A stretch of DNA of 64,000 bases from Pseudoalteromonas arctica A 37-1-2. GTDB taxonomy: Bacteria; Pseudomonadota; Gammaproteobacteria; Enterobacterales; Alteromonadaceae. Shown here piece by piece: positions 1-9,923 of this stretch (position 1 is the stretch's first letter; each line of letters starts with the position of its first letter). The notes beneath the pieces are model-generated. The model was not told where the DNA came from. It saw nothing but the letters and a program-made list of their open reading frames with translations, and did not search any database. The position numbers were made by a program, and so were the translations under genes. Location: contig NZ_CP011025.1 of NCBI RefSeq assembly GCF_000238395.3, positions 2,666,001 to 2,730,000 on the forward strand. Direction: 5' to 3'.

Positions 1-2
1 TG

Positions 3-92
3 CTTAAATTGCGGGATAACTTACCTGTGCATGCAGAAATAACACTGCCAATTAAGGATAACAAGGGTATCCAGAGCAAAGTCATAATGTAG
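3..92 (+). CDS. Possible 3' end of an upstream gene
   Basis: An open frame enters from the left edge and stops at TAG 90-92, giving 29 residues ending QSKVIM. It is too short to identify. It would converge on the minus-strand gene that ends at 301. Between 93 and 300 the sequence is AT-rich and I see no convincing gene or strong terminator. A chance open frame is quite possible. Confidence 0.3.
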   Translation, partial: LKLRDNLPVHAEITLPIKDNKGIQSKVIM

Positions 93-300
93 GGCCTTTT
101 ATTATCATAAGTTTATCAGGGCATCTCTTTTTAATACTAAGTGATGCTTTTACTGCCTGTTTTTAAACGACATTAATGACTATAGTTATACTGAAAAACA
201 CTGATTTTGTCTATAAAAAGCGGTTCTGCATGGGTGTTTTTTAAACAAGAACTAACAATTTATTAAGCCTAAAAAAACAATTAATTAATACTGATAATTG

Positions 301-1479
301 TTAATTTAATATGGCCTTATTTGCAAATGTAAGCGCGCCAGGGTGGCGATGAAAGTTACCATTGGTCATATCTAAATGTTTCAACCAAAGTTGTCTATAC
401 TGCGCTGAGAGCCCTAACTGCTGATATTGCATAATAGACCAATTTTCACTAGGTTTATAAGCAATACCCCCTACCTGGCAACTCTTTGCTTTATGCCAAC
501 CTGTTGGCGGCGACTCACCATGAGAAATAAATAAATTAGGTGCAACAAAACCCGTTTTTGCACACAACCATGCTTGCTTAGTTTTAGGCAAAGCGTATTC
601 ATCTTCAAAACCGTTAAAATGCATCAGCTCATGCAAAAATATACTGTATTTTGCTTTTGAGTTTATTAGCATTGTTCCCTTCGTGACATTAGCCGTTCCA
701 TCTTTAGGCATCATCACTATAAAATCAAAATTATTAGGAAGCTGGCTATTAAGTTTAGATGATTGCCAGTCACACTTTGCTATTTGACTAGTACTACTTT
801 TACACTCAAGCATACCCGCAACGTAAACGGGTTTTGAAAAGCAAAAAATATTTTCACGGGGCTCTGGTTGTTTGTTATAAGCATTAATAAACTCTGTAAG
901 TTTATATAAGCCACTGCGATGATCGCTCATAGTCAGCACGTTAAACATACATTGCTTATTAGGTTTGCTTATATTTCTTAAAGATGAAAAACCGAGATCG
1001 TGGATAAACGCGGTAGATATTTTACTCTGTGGTATTTTTAACTGAAGTTTTAGATGATTTAGTACATCCCCTGCTGGTAATTTGTTTTTACTAGCGAGTA
1101 ACTCTAAATCGCTCCAACGTGATTGCTCAAGTAACTTTGTTGCTAATATTTTACGCTCTGGGATTGTTAAGTCATTTATAGCGGAGAGCCAAAATTGTTT
1201 TGCAGTATCACTCTGACTGCTTTTAATAAGCTTAAGAGAATACATATATTGTGCTGAGGAAATTTTACTGCGAGCAAGTATAGCTAAAGAGGTCTTTGGT
1301 AACTGCTCTAGGTGATCAGAAAAATAAGCTGGTGAATTCCAATAACTTTGTAGAACATTGGCTTTTGTATTTAAAACATGCCAAAAGCCAATAGCGCCAA
1401 GGTGATTACTCGAGCCTGTAATTAACAAACAACATAGTAATACACCTATTAATTTAAAACGCTTAACTTGCGTCAACAC
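301..1479 (-). CDS. Putative secreted or membrane-anchored zinc metallopeptidase
   Basis: A 392-residue protein with a hydrophobic N-terminal segment (about residues 10-28, a signal peptide or anchor). In the second half it carries HELMHFNGFEDEY: an HExxH zinc site followed by G and DEY. This resembles the HExxHxxxGxxDEY arrangement of M64-type (IgA peptidase-like) metallopeptidases. The rest is not recognised. The frame opens at GTG 1479 inside the end of nlpI (17-bp overlap), so it is probably translationally coupled to nlpI. The ribosome site (GGAAGG) is very close to that GTG, so a slightly later start is possible. The zinc motif is clear; substrate and family are inferred. Confidence 0.6.
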   Translation of the reverse strand: MLTQVKRFKLIGVLLCCLLITGSSNHLGAIGFWHVLNTKANVLQSYWNSPAYFSDHLEQLPKTSLAILARSKISSAQYMYSLKLIKSSQSDTAKQFWLSAINDLTIPERKILATKLLEQSRWSDLELLASKNKLPAGDVLNHLKLQLKIPQSKISTAFIHDLGFSSLRNISKPNKQCMFNVLTMSDHRSGLYKLTEFINAYNKQPEPRENIFCFSKPVYVAGMLECKSSTSQIAKCDWQSSKLNSQLPNNFDFIVMMPKDGTANVTKGTMLINSKAKYSIFLHELMHFNGFEDEYALPKTKQAWLCAKTGFVAPNLFISHGESPPTGWHKAKSCQVGGIAYKPSENWSIMQYQQLGLSAQYRQLWLKHLDMTNGNFHRHPGALTFANKAILN

Positions 1480-2341
1480 CTTCCATCAACTCAAGTTCTA
1501 AACGCGCATATTTGTACTCAATAAACTCATGTACATTGGTTGCTAGCGCAAGCCTAAAATAGTCTGATGCTAAGTACAGCTCACCCGCTGCTTGATGCAT
1601 TTTGGCTAAGTAAAAATAAGCTTCACATAAACGTTGCGCATATTCTTGCTCAGTTCTAACACCATCACTAATGCCTGATAAAAATGCATGTTCACTCATA
1701 TCGCCCGTATAAAGAGAAATTAACTGATACGCCCATTGTGAATCATCAAGCGCAGTCGCATTTTGTTTAAGGGCATCAAGTGCGATTACTTTATCCTCTT
1801 GTGCCTGGGCTAAATAAACCCATAAAACACGGTACGGATCGTTAGGAGAACGGGCTAAAAACTCGTTAAAGTCATTTTTAGCAAGGCCAGCTCTATCGCC
1901 GTAATACAGTGCAATTCCTCGATTTAAATAGGCGTATTCATGCTCTTCATCAAGTTCTAGAGCTGAATCGAAAAACTCATAGGCTTTTTCGTACTGCTGC
2001 ATAAGCGTATGTTGAATACCTAAAAAATTATATACTTCAGCTAAATCAGGCTTAAGTTTTACTGCGCGGTTAAAATCAATACGCGAAAGAGTGGTCATAC
2101 CTAGACTATCGAAAAGTACACCACGGTCGTAATAAAGCTTAGCTTGTTGCTCTTCGCTTAAGTCAGCCCTATTCAATAACTCTGAGTAGCGTGCAATAGC
2201 AATTTCACTTCTGAAGTCAGAGGCTAAAGGTGCAGTAAATGGCACATTAACAATCGGGGTTGGTTCTGATTCTGTTGTAGTTTGGCAAGCGCTTAAAGAC
2301 AAAATAGCAAAAGATGCCAAAGCTAAATGTTTGAGTATCAT
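1463..2341 (-). CDS. nlpI: Lipoprotein NlpI
   Basis: A TPR outer-membrane lipoprotein that in E. coli is an adaptor for the protease Prc and for peptidoglycan hydrolases. The start is ATG 2341, preceded by AAGGA at good spacing; the longer frame to 2359 lacks this. This gives 292 residues, close to E. coli NlpI (294). A signal peptide ends in the lipobox LSAC. Tandem TPR helices follow, for example around AEVYNFLGIQHTLMQQYEKA and HEYAYLNRGIALYYG. It lies just downstream of pnp on the same strand, the conserved pnp-nlpI order, but a terminator between them suggests partly separate transcription. Confidence 0.93.
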   Translation of the reverse strand: MILKHLALASFAILSLSACQTTTESEPTPIVNVPFTAPLASDFRSEIAIARYSELLNRADLSEEQQAKLYYDRGVLFDSLGMTTLSRIDFNRAVKLKPDLAEVYNFLGIQHTLMQQYEKAYEFFDSALELDEEHEYAYLNRGIALYYGDRAGLAKNDFNEFLARSPNDPYRVLWVYLAQAQEDKVIALDALKQNATALDDSQWAYQLISLYTGDMSEHAFLSGISDGVRTEQEYAQRLCEAYFYLAKMHQAAGELYLASDYFRLALATNVHEFIEYKYARLELELMEGVDAS

Positions 2342-2415
2342 TAAAATCCTTAATACCAAGATATATCGCGATTAATATAAGACAGACCTTGTCCAATAAG
2401 GTTTCATTAAAGCAT

Positions 2416-2444
2416 AAAAAAAGGGGCTAAACAGCCCCTTTTTT
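2416..2444 (-). terminator. Intrinsic terminator after pnp
   Basis: AGGGGCT / AGCCCCT hairpin with a 4-nt loop, an A-run on one side and a T-run on the other, so it could work in both directions. It lies between the pnp stop and nlpI. Confidence 0.85.
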
Positions 2445-2482
2445 ATCATCTAGCTAATATAACTAGATTAATAAGTTAACAA

Positions 2483-4609
2483 TTACGCGTCAGTTGGCGC
2501 GTCAGCTGCAGGTGCTGCTGATTCCATTGCTTCTTTAATACTTAGACGTACACGGCCTTGGCGATCTACTTCTAGTACTTTAACTTTAACTTCTTGACCT
2601 TCAGAAAGGTGATCAGCCACGTTATTAACGCGCTCAGTACTAATTTGAGAAATATGTACTAGACCATCTTTACCAGGAAGAATGTTTACAAACGCACCGA
2701 AATCAACAATACGTACAACTTTACCTTCGTAGATAGTACCTACTTCAAGTTCAGCTGTTAATTGCTCAATACGGCTAATTGCATTAGCTGCACTTTCGCC
2801 ATCAGTAGCGGCAATTTTAATTGTACCGTCGTCACCGATTTCAATCGTTGTACCAGTTTCTTCAGTAAGCTGACGAATAGTTGCGCCACCTTTACCGATA
2901 ACTTCAGCGATTTTCTTCTGTGGGATTTTCATTGTGTATATGCGAGGAGCAAACATTGATAGCTCTTCAGAAGGAGCAGAAATTGCTTCGTCCATCACTT
3001 CTAAGATATGTAAACGTGCAGCTTTTGCTTGTTTAAGCGCAATTTGCATGATTTCTTGAGTGATACCTTCGATTTTGATATCCATTTGAAGTGCAGTGAT
3101 ACCTGCAGCTGTACCAGCAACTTTAAAGTCCATGTCACCTAAGTGATCTTCATCACCTAAGATGTCAGAAAGAACAACGAATTTATCGTCTTCTTTAACT
3201 AGACCCATCGCAATACCGGCAACAGACGCTTTAATTGGTACACCGGCATTCATAAGTGCAAGTGAAGTACCACATACAGAAGCCATTGAAGATGAACCAT
3301 TTGATTCAGTGATTTCAGATACTACACGGATTGAATATGGGAATTCAGTCAATGTTGGCATTACAGCAGCAATACCACGCTTAGCAAGGTTACCATGGCC
3401 GATTTCACGACGCTTAGGAGAACCAACAAAACCAGTTTCACCTACACAGAATGGAGGGAAGTTGTAGTTAAGCATAAAGTGGTTTTTATGAGTACCAGTT
3501 AAATCGTCGATTAACTGTGAATCACGTTCTGTACCAAGTGTAGCTGTTACTAACGCTTGAGTTTCGCCACGAGTAAAGATAGCAGAACCGTGAGTACGCG
3601 GTAATACGCCAGTCATTACATCTAGTGCACGAATCATATCTGGTTCACGACCATCGATACGTTTTTCGCCAGAAGCGATACGGCCACGAACGATTTTCTT
3701 CTCAAGTGAACCGAATATTTTACCAATTTCTTGCTTATCTAAAGACTCGCCTTCAGCAAGTTCAGCTGTTAACACTGCAACAACTTCATCTTTAGCTACG
3801 CCAAGTGCTTCTTTACGCGCTACTTTATCAGTGATTAAGTAAGCTGCGCCTACTTTATCAGCAGCAATTGCTGCAACTTTATCTTCTAGTGCAACGTTTT
3901 TAGCTGGTGCAGTCCAATCCCAAGTAGGCTTGCCTGCTTCTGCTTTAAATTCTTCGATTGCAGTGATGATCGCTTGAGATTGCTCATGACCATATACAAC
4001 AGCGCCAAGCATTACGTCTTCTGCAAGTACGTTAGCTTCTGATTCAACCATAAGTACCGCTTTATCAGTACCGGCTACCACTAAATCAAGTTGGCTTTCT
4101 TCAAGCTCTTTTAATGTAGGGTTAAGTACATATTCGCCGTTGATGTAACCAACGCGAGATGCACCAATTGGACCACTGAACGGGATACCAGAGATAGCAA
4201 GTGCTGCTGAAGTACCAATCATCGCAACCATATCAGGTTGGATTTCAGGGTTAACAGAAACAACAGTAGCAATAACTTGTACTTCGTTTACAAAACCGCT
4301 TGGGAAAAGTGGACGAATTGGACGGTCAATAAGACGTGCAATAAGTGTTTCGCCATCGTTAGGACGACCTTCACGCTTTAAGAAACCACCTGGGATACGA
4401 CCAGCAGCGTACATACGCTCTTGGTAGTTAACTGTTAGTGGGAAAAAGTCTTGGCCAGGTTGTGCTTCACGCTTACCAACAACAGTTACTAAAACTGAAG
4501 TGTCGCCAATGCTTGCAAGTACAGCGCCGTCTGCTTGACGAGCGATTGCACCAGTTTCTAGAGTCACTGTATGTTGACCTAGTTTGAATTCTTTAATAAT
4601 TGCTTGCAC
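2483..4609 (-). CDS. pnp: Polynucleotide phosphorylase
   Basis: A 3'-5' phosphorolytic exoribonuclease and degradosome component. The 708-residue length is normal for the family. It contains two RNase PH-like domains (about 10-230 and 310-540), a KH domain with [24 protein letters not shown] sequence near 555-615, and an S1 domain at about 620-690 ([20 protein letters not shown]). The C-terminus is Ala/Asp-rich. It follows rpsO as in E. coli. A long hairpin sits in its leader, which fits RNase III-dependent autoregulation as known in E. coli. Confidence 0.98.
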   Translation of the reverse strand: MQAIIKEFKLGQHTVTLETGAIARQADGAVLASIGDTSVLVTVVGKREAQPGQDFFPLTVNYQERMYAAGRIPGGFLKREGRPNDGETLIARLIDRPIRPLFPSGFVNEVQVIATVVSVNPEIQPDMVAMIGTSAALAISGIPFSGPIGASRVGYINGEYVLNPTLKELEESQLDLVVAGTDKAVLMVESEANVLAEDVMLGAVVYGHEQSQAIITAIEEFKAEAGKPTWDWTAPAKNVALEDKVAAIAADKVGAAYLITDKVARKEALGVAKDEVVAVLTAELAEGESLDKQEIGKIFGSLEKKIVRGRIASGEKRIDGREPDMIRALDVMTGVLPRTHGSAIFTRGETQALVTATLGTERDSQLIDDLTGTHKNHFMLNYNFPPFCVGETGFVGSPKRREIGHGNLAKRGIAAVMPTLTEFPYSIRVVSEITESNGSSSMASVCGTSLALMNAGVPIKASVAGIAMGLVKEDDKFVVLSDILGDEDHLGDMDFKVAGTAAGITALQMDIKIEGITQEIMQIALKQAKAARLHILEVMDEAISAPSEELSMFAPRIYTMKIPQKKIAEVIGKGGATIRQLTEETGTTIEIGDDGTIKIAATDGESAANAISRIEQLTAELEVGTIYEGKVVRIVDFGAFVNILPGKDGLVHISQISTERVNNVADHLSEGQEVKVKVLEVDRQGRVRLSIKEAMESAAPAADAPTDA

Positions 4610-4654
4610 TTAAAATATTCCTTAAATGTATTCTAATAAGTTGTCATCAAAGTA

Positions 4655-4709
4655 CCAATTACAGTACATAATTGTATTCAGTTGGAAATCAATTAAGTAC
4701 TACAATTGG
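4655..4709 (-). promoter_or_regulatory. Long hairpin in the pnp leader (RNase III-type site)
   Basis: Arms 4655-4674 and 4690-4709 pair at 17 of 20 positions around a 15-nt loop, 46-100 nt upstream of the pnp start. E. coli pnp has a leader stem cleaved by RNase III, after which PNPase represses its own mRNA. The position and length here fit the same device. The structure is seen in the sequence; the function is inferred. Confidence 0.7.
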
Positions 4710-4786
4710 CAATGATGTGAATAAGCGTAGATAAACCTTTTTACCTACGCGCATAGTATATACCAAAGCTGCTTCAAAATGCGAGT

Positions 4787-5056
4787 CTAGGGTGTGTTGA
4801 TCTTTGTGGATTGAAATTTGTTCAATCTAGGGTCGATTTAATCACGGCGCGAGATTTGTAACCTAGTGGGCTAAGTAAAAATCGAGCAACAAAGAGTTAA
4901 TCGCCCCTAGGATGAACCCGCAGGGCAGCGCATGTTTGGCATTTATGCTGCGTTATCGCCTATTTATGGGGAATAACCACACTACATAGGCGCTGCCTTG
5001 CCTAAAGACCAAACATACAGCTGCAAAATTAATCACGAAAGGTCAACACACACTAG
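4787..5056. repeat. 270-bp dispersed inverted-repeat element, copy 1
   Basis: The ends are imperfect inverted repeats (GGTGTGTTGATCTTTG at the left, its near-complement at the right), flanked by CTAG on both sides. A second copy lies at 23237-23503 with similar sequence throughout (for example AGCAACAAAGAG and GGGGAATAACCACACT). No coding frame spans it. It sits between the rpsO terminator and the pnp leader. It resembles a MITE-like non-autonomous element or a structured intergenic repeat. Confidence 0.8.
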
Positions 5057-5187
5057 CTACTAGATTTAAACTGGGCTAATTAGCGGGTAAATACAACAGC
5101 TATTGGTAGGCTATGAAATGGGGGTTTTATATTATAATTCAATAGGTTTAAGAATTTTCTTAATTTGGAAACACAAATTTCAGGCAC

Positions 5188-5215
5188 AAAAAAAGGAGCT
5201 AAAAAGCTCCTTTTT
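5188..5215 (-). terminator. Intrinsic terminator after rpsO
   Basis: AGGAGCT / AGCTCCT hairpin with a short A-rich loop followed, in the minus direction, by a long T-run. It lies 15 bp beyond the rpsO stop. Confidence 0.85.
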
Positions 5216-5229
5216 CTATAATCTAGTTC

Positions 5230-5499
5230 TTAGCGACGTAGGCCAAGTTCTTTGATTAACGCAGTATAACTAGTGATGTCTTTACCTTTAAGGTAATCAA
5301 GTAGTTTACGGCGAGTGCTTACTTTACGAAGCAGACCACGACGTGAGTGGAAGTCATGCTTGTGATCAGCAAAGTGACCTTGAAGCTTGTTGATGTCAAA
5401 AGTAAGTAATGCTACTTGTACTTCTGATGAACCTGTATCGCCTTCTGCACGTGCAAATTTAGCAATGATATCGATTTTTTCTTGATTGCTTAGTGACAT
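5230..5499 (-). CDS. rpsO: 30S ribosomal protein S15
   Basis: 89 residues, the standard length. Contains the family sequence [20 protein letters not shown], which binds 16S rRNA in the platform of the small subunit. It lies between truB and pnp as in E. coli and ends at its own terminator. The preceding GGAGTTACT gives a suitable ribosome site. Confidence 0.98.
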   Translation of the reverse strand: MSLSNQEKIDIIAKFARAEGDTGSSEVQVALLTFDINKLQGHFADHKHDFHSRRGLLRKVSTRRKLLDYLKGKDITSYTALIKELGLRR

Positions 5500-5652
5500 A
5501 GTAACTCCAAAAATTAAATTTAAAAGGTGTCTTAGCCGATCACTAATTCAGCCAAAACGATTAAGCGGGCGTATTCTACCAACTGTAGGAATAACTACAA
5601 GCTAATTATCCCCAACTACAACTAATAAGCCACCGTTAGGCACATTAGTTGC

Positions 5653-6612
5653 TTATTCAGGCTTCACGTAATCGTCTTGCTGACTAGCAAGACCACGTTT
5701 AACCTTTAAATGACCGTTTGAGTTACGCTCACCAGTACCAATAAATATATTATCCGCAACAACTTTAATTGCACCATCAGGTAAAGCGATTGATAATTCT
5801 ACAGCTTGCCCGTGACTAAAAATTCCCCCTTGTTCTTTTGTAATTTCAACAACGGGTAAATCAGTTAAAGCAGTATCAATTGGTAGCAATAGCGAGTCTA
5901 AATAAGTTGAAGGCGCAAGCTCTTCTTCTTTCGCTTTAGCAAGCAACGCTTCAATCTCATCAAGCGAGACCATTTTATCTGCCGGATACTGACCAACAGC
6001 GGTTCTGTGGAGCATAATAACGTGTGCGCCACAGCCTAGGTTTTCGCCTAAATCATCAACGATTGTACGAATGTAGGTCCCTTTAGATACATGGGCCGTC
6101 ATTTGTAATACGTTGCTTTGTTCATCAAATTCGTCAAACGATAAGCTAAACACGTTTATTTTTCTGCATTTACGAGGAACTTCAATACCTTCGCGCGCGT
6201 ACTTATATAACGGTCTACCTTGGTACTTAAGAGCTGAGTACATTGACGGATATTGTTCAGACTCACCAACAAAAGCAGCTATTTCTTTTGTTAGCTGTTC
6301 ACGCGTAACGTTCACATCTTTAGTGCTAACAATTTCGCCATCAGAATCTGATGTTGTTGTACGCTCACCCAGTTGTGCACGAACGATATAGGTTTTATCT
6401 GTATCGAGTAAAAACTGCGTAAACTTAGTCGCTTCACCAAAACAAATTGGCAGCATACCTGTGGCAAGTGGATCTAAAGCACCTGTGTGCCCAGCTTTTT
6501 GCGCAAAATAAACACTTTTGGCTTGCTGTAATGCTTTATTTGATGAAATGCCTTCAGGTTTGTTTAACAACAAAATACCGTCAACTGCACGGCCTTTACT
6601 GCGCTTTGCCAT
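5653..6612 (-). CDS. truB: tRNA pseudouridine-55 synthase
   Basis: Makes pseudouridine 55 in the T-loop of tRNAs. 319 residues (E. coli 314). The catalytic motif is [14 protein letters not shown] near residue 42, with the conserved Asp; a C-terminal PUA-like part follows. Its ATG lies inside the end of rbfA (17-bp overlap), so it is translationally coupled to it. Part of the nusA-infB-rbfA-truB-rpsO operon. Confidence 0.97.
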   Translation of the reverse strand: MAKRSKGRAVDGILLLNKPEGISSNKALQQAKSVYFAQKAGHTGALDPLATGMLPICFGEATKFTQFLLDTDKTYIVRAQLGERTTTSDSDGEIVSTKDVNVTREQLTKEIAAFVGESEQYPSMYSALKYQGRPLYKYAREGIEVPRKCRKINVFSLSFDEFDEQSNVLQMTAHVSKGTYIRTIVDDLGENLGCGAHVIMLHRTAVGQYPADKMVSLDEIEALLAKAKEEELAPSTYLDSLLLPIDTALTDLPVVEITKEQGGIFSHGQAVELSIALPDGAIKVVADNIFIGTGERNSNGHLKVKRGLASQQDDYVKPE

Positions 6613-7081
6613 CTGTATCAGTGCCTTCTTCGCTATCTGTATCGTCTACGTGATCAGTACCTTCTTCGCTATCTGAAACATCAGCAGCATCAACACTTTC
6701 TACGTCTTCATCTACATGCTTTGCGTTATCTTCGCGGATAATAGAATCCACTAAGTTAGAAATACGCATACCTTCCATTAATGAGTTATCAACTACAAAC
6801 TTTAACTCAGGCATTATACGTGCACGGATACGCTTACCAAGTAACGAGCGAATATAGCCCGTTGCTTCATTAAGTACTTTTGCGCTTTGCTTTGCTGCGT
6901 CTTCATCTTGTGTGTTAAACACAGTAATGAAAATTTTGGCATAAGATAAATCGCGCGATACTTCTACCGCTGACACTGTCACCATACCTAAGCGTGGATC
7001 TTTAATTTCGCGTTGTAAAATTACAGCAATCTCTTTTTGGATTTGCTGTGCAACACGATCAGTGCGAGAAAATTCTCTCAT
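6596..7081 (-). CDS. rbfA: Ribosome-binding factor A with an acidic repeat tail
   Basis: A KH-type factor for late 30S maturation and cold adaptation. Residues 1-115 match RbfA ([20 protein letters not shown], and [20 protein letters not shown]). At 161 residues it is longer than E. coli RbfA (133). The extra C-terminus is very acidic and contains a short duplication, DSEEGTD twice. It overlaps truB by 17 bp. The tail is coded by near-repeats in the DNA, so it may vary in length between strains. Confidence 0.95.
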   Translation of the reverse strand: MREFSRTDRVAQQIQKEIAVILQREIKDPRLGMVTVSAVEVSRDLSYAKIFITVFNTQDEDAAKQSAKVLNEATGYIRSLLGKRIRARIMPELKFVVDNSLMEGMRISNLVDSIIREDNAKHVDEDVESVDAADVSDSEEGTDHVDDTDSEEGTDTDGKAQ

Positions 7082-7147
7082 TATACTTGTCCTAAAATAA
7101 TAACTTATTGAAATTAAATAATAAGTTAACTAAATAATGGATATGCA

Positions 7148-7169
7148 AATGGGGGCTAAGCCCCCATTT
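7148..7169 (-). terminator. Hairpin between infB and rbfA
   Basis: AAATGGGGGC / GCCCCCATTT with a short loop: a strong 9-bp stem but no good T-run on the minus strand. It may be an mRNA processing or stability element, or a weak terminator, inside the operon. Confidence 0.5.
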
Positions 7170-7237
7170 AAAATCTTAGCGTAGGGTGTGTAGAACGTCC
7201 GGCGTTAACCTGAGCGTTCGATACTCCCTAGTAACAA

Positions 7238-9898
7238 TTATAGAGTACGTTGTACTTCAACTGTTTCAAATACTTCGATTTGGTCACCAACACGTACGTC
7301 ATTGTAGTTCTTAACGCCGATACCACATTCCATGCCGTTACGAACATCAGCAACATCGTCTTTAAAGCGACGAAGTGACTCAAGTTCACCTTCATAGATA
7401 ACAACGTTTTCACGTAGTACACGGATTGGAGCGCTACGTTTAATAACACCTTCAGTAACCATACAACCAGCGATTGCGCCAATTTTTGGAGACTTGAATA
7501 CGTCACGAACTTGAGCAAGACCAATGATTTCTTGTTTAAACTCTGGCGCTAGCATACCTGACATTGCTTGTTTAACTTCGTCAATCAAGCTGTAGATTAC
7601 GCTGTAGTAACGTAGGTCTAAGTTTTCAGTCTCGATAACTTTACGAGCTGAAGCATCAGCACGAACGTTAAAGCCAACTACAATTGCGTTAGACGCTGCA
7701 GCTAGTGTTGCATCAGTTTCGGTAATACCACCAACACCTGAACCAACAATCTTCACTTTCACTTCATCAGTAGAAAGTTTAGTTAGTGAATCAGAGATTG
7801 CTTCGATAGAACCTTGAACGTCTGCTTTAAGTACCACGTTAACTTCAGAAACATCGCCTTCAGTCATGTTAGTAAACATGTTTTCAAGCTTAGCTTTTTG
7901 CTGACGTGCTAGTTTAACATCGCGGAACTTACCTTGACGGTATAAAGCAACTTCACGCGCTTTACGCTCATCTTTAACTACAGTCGCTTCGTCGCCTGCA
8001 GCAGGAATACCAGAAAGACCTAAAATCTCAACTGGGATAGATGGACCAGCTGACTTAATGTCTTTACCGTTTTCATCGCGCATTGCACGAACACGGCCAT
8101 ACTCAAGACCACATAATACAATGTCACCTTGGTTAAGCGTACCAGATTGAACAAGTACTGATGCTACTGGACCACGGCCTTTATCAAGACGAGATTCAAT
8201 AACAACACCAGCCGCCATACCTTCAGTAGGTGCAGAAAGCTCTAAAAGTTCAGATTGGTTCAATACTGCTTCAAGAAGGTCGTCAATACCTAAGCCAGTT
8301 TTAGCTGAGATATGAACGTACTGTGTATCGCCGCCCCATTCTTCTGGAATAACGTCTAGTACAGCAAGTTCGTTTTTAACACGATCTGGATCTGCGCCTT
8401 CTTTATCCATTTTGTTTACTGCGATGATTAAAGGAACGCCAGCTGCACGAGCATGCTGTACCGCTTCTTTAGTTTGTGGCATAACGCCATCATCTGCTGC
8501 AACTACTAGGATTACGATATCAGTCGCTTTAGCACCACGAGCACGCATTGAAGTAAATGCAGCATGTCCTGGTGTATCTAAGAAGGTGATCATGTGACCG
8601 TTTACATCAACATGGTATGCACCAATATGCTGTGTAATACCACCGGCTTCGCCAGAAGCAACCTTCGCAGAACGAATGTAATCAAGAGTTGATGTTTTAC
8701 CATGGTCAACGTGACCCATTACAGTTACTACTGGAGCACGTGGCTCTGACTTACCATCTTCGTGGCGGTCATTAAGTACTGTTTGCTCTAATTCGTTTTC
8801 TTTAACAATGATAACCTTGTGACCCATTTCTTCTGCAACTAATTGTGCAGCTTCTTGGTCAATCACTTGGTTAATAGTAACCATGTCACCCATTTTCATC
8901 ATTGTTTTAACAACTTCAGCGCCTTTAACGGCCATGCGTGATGCAAGCTCAGCTACTGTAATTGTTTCGCTAATACGCACTTCATTTTTAACATCAACAG
9001 TTGGTTTTTGGAAACCATGTTGTAATGATGCAGGTGCTTTTAACTTAGACTTGTTACGGCCTCTTGACGCTGCAAATTTATCTTTTGCTGGCGCTTTTTT
9101 CTTTTTCTTAGCACGGCGTGTACCTTGCTCATCACGAGCATCGGCAACATCTTCTGCTTCACGTGCATAAGTAGAAGTCGTAAGATGGTGATCCGCTGTT
9201 TCTTCGCGTTTCTTACGTTCTTCTTCTTCTTTCTTCCAGCGTGCCGAGTTTTCTTCAGCTAGCTTTCTTGCTTCTTCTGCTTGACGTTTCGCTTCTTCTT
9301 CAGCTTTCTTCAATGCGGCCTCTTCTGCTTCTTTTTGCAGACGCTCAGCTTCTATGCGATCTTTCTCAGACTTAGCACTTTGCTCTGGGGTCATCTGCTT
9401 TTGTTTCGCTTTACGCTCTGCATCAGCTTTGCGTTTAGCTTCTTCTTTGGCTTTACGGTCGGCTTCTTCTTTCGCTTTGCGTTCTGCCTCTTGTTTCGCT
9501 TTTAATTCTGCGGCTTCTTGGTCAGCTTTTTGCTGCTCTTCAAGACGCACTTTTTCTTCAGCAGCTAAGCGAGCTTGCTCTTGCTCTTGTTCCATTGCGC
9601 TTTTCTTCACGTAAGTACGTGTTTTGCGAACTTCAACTTGAACATCTTTTGCTTTACCAGTAGAGCCCGTAACACTTAAAGTGCTTTTGCTCTTACGTTG
9701 TAAAGTCATACGCGCTGGGCCATCTGAACCTGTACCGCCATGATGCTTGCTTAAATGATCAAGTAACGTTGCTTTTTCAGCTTCTGTTACGTTATCAGTT
9801 GCTTGCTTAGTGATACCTGCTTGTGAAAACTGCTGTAGCAATTTATCAACAGTCGTACCTATATCGCCGGCTAGTTTTTCAACATTTACTTCTGCCAT
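7238..9898 (-). CDS. infB: Translation initiation factor IF-2
   Basis: The GTPase that delivers initiator tRNA to the 30S subunit. The start is ATG 9898 ([14 protein letters not shown]), preceded by GGAGG; the frame upstream to 9937 is not needed. 886 residues. An IF2_N domain lies at the N-terminus, then a long Lys/Glu/Ala-rich helical linker with repeated [24 protein letters not shown] units, a second IF2_N, then the G domain with [26 protein letters not shown] and NKMD, followed by domains II-IV. It follows nusA directly. Confidence 0.98.
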   Translation of the reverse strand: MAEVNVEKLAGDIGTTVDKLLQQFSQAGITKQATDNVTEAEKATLLDHLSKHHGGTGSDGPARMTLQRKSKSTLSVTGSTGKAKDVQVEVRKTRTYVKKSAMEQEQEQARLAAEEKVRLEEQQKADQEAAELKAKQEAERKAKEEADRKAKEEAKRKADAERKAKQKQMTPEQSAKSEKDRIEAERLQKEAEEAALKKAEEEAKRQAEEARKLAEENSARWKKEEEERKKREETADHHLTTSTYAREAEDVADARDEQGTRRAKKKKKAPAKDKFAASRGRNKSKLKAPASLQHGFQKPTVDVKNEVRISETITVAELASRMAVKGAEVVKTMMKMGDMVTINQVIDQEAAQLVAEEMGHKVIIVKENELEQTVLNDRHEDGKSEPRAPVVTVMGHVDHGKTSTLDYIRSAKVASGEAGGITQHIGAYHVDVNGHMITFLDTPGHAAFTSMRARGAKATDIVILVVAADDGVMPQTKEAVQHARAAGVPLIIAVNKMDKEGADPDRVKNELAVLDVIPEEWGGDTQYVHISAKTGLGIDDLLEAVLNQSELLELSAPTEGMAAGVVIESRLDKGRGPVASVLVQSGTLNQGDIVLCGLEYGRVRAMRDENGKDIKSAGPSIPVEILGLSGIPAAGDEATVVKDERKAREVALYRQGKFRDVKLARQQKAKLENMFTNMTEGDVSEVNVVLKADVQGSIEAISDSLTKLSTDEVKVKIVGSGVGGITETDATLAAASNAIVVGFNVRADASARKVIETENLDLRYYSVIYSLIDEVKQAMSGMLAPEFKQEIIGLAQVRDVFKSPKIGAIAGCMVTEGVIKRSAPIRVLRENVVIYEGELESLRRFKDDVADVRNGMECGIGVKNYNDVRVGDQIEVFETVEVQRTL

Positions 9899-9923
9899 AG
9901 TGTGTAATACCTCCGTTAATAAA

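Noticed and set aside
8883..9614. Several plus-strand open frames opposite infB
   Set aside because: Ser/Ala/Phe-rich mirror frames of the repetitive charged linker of IF-2.
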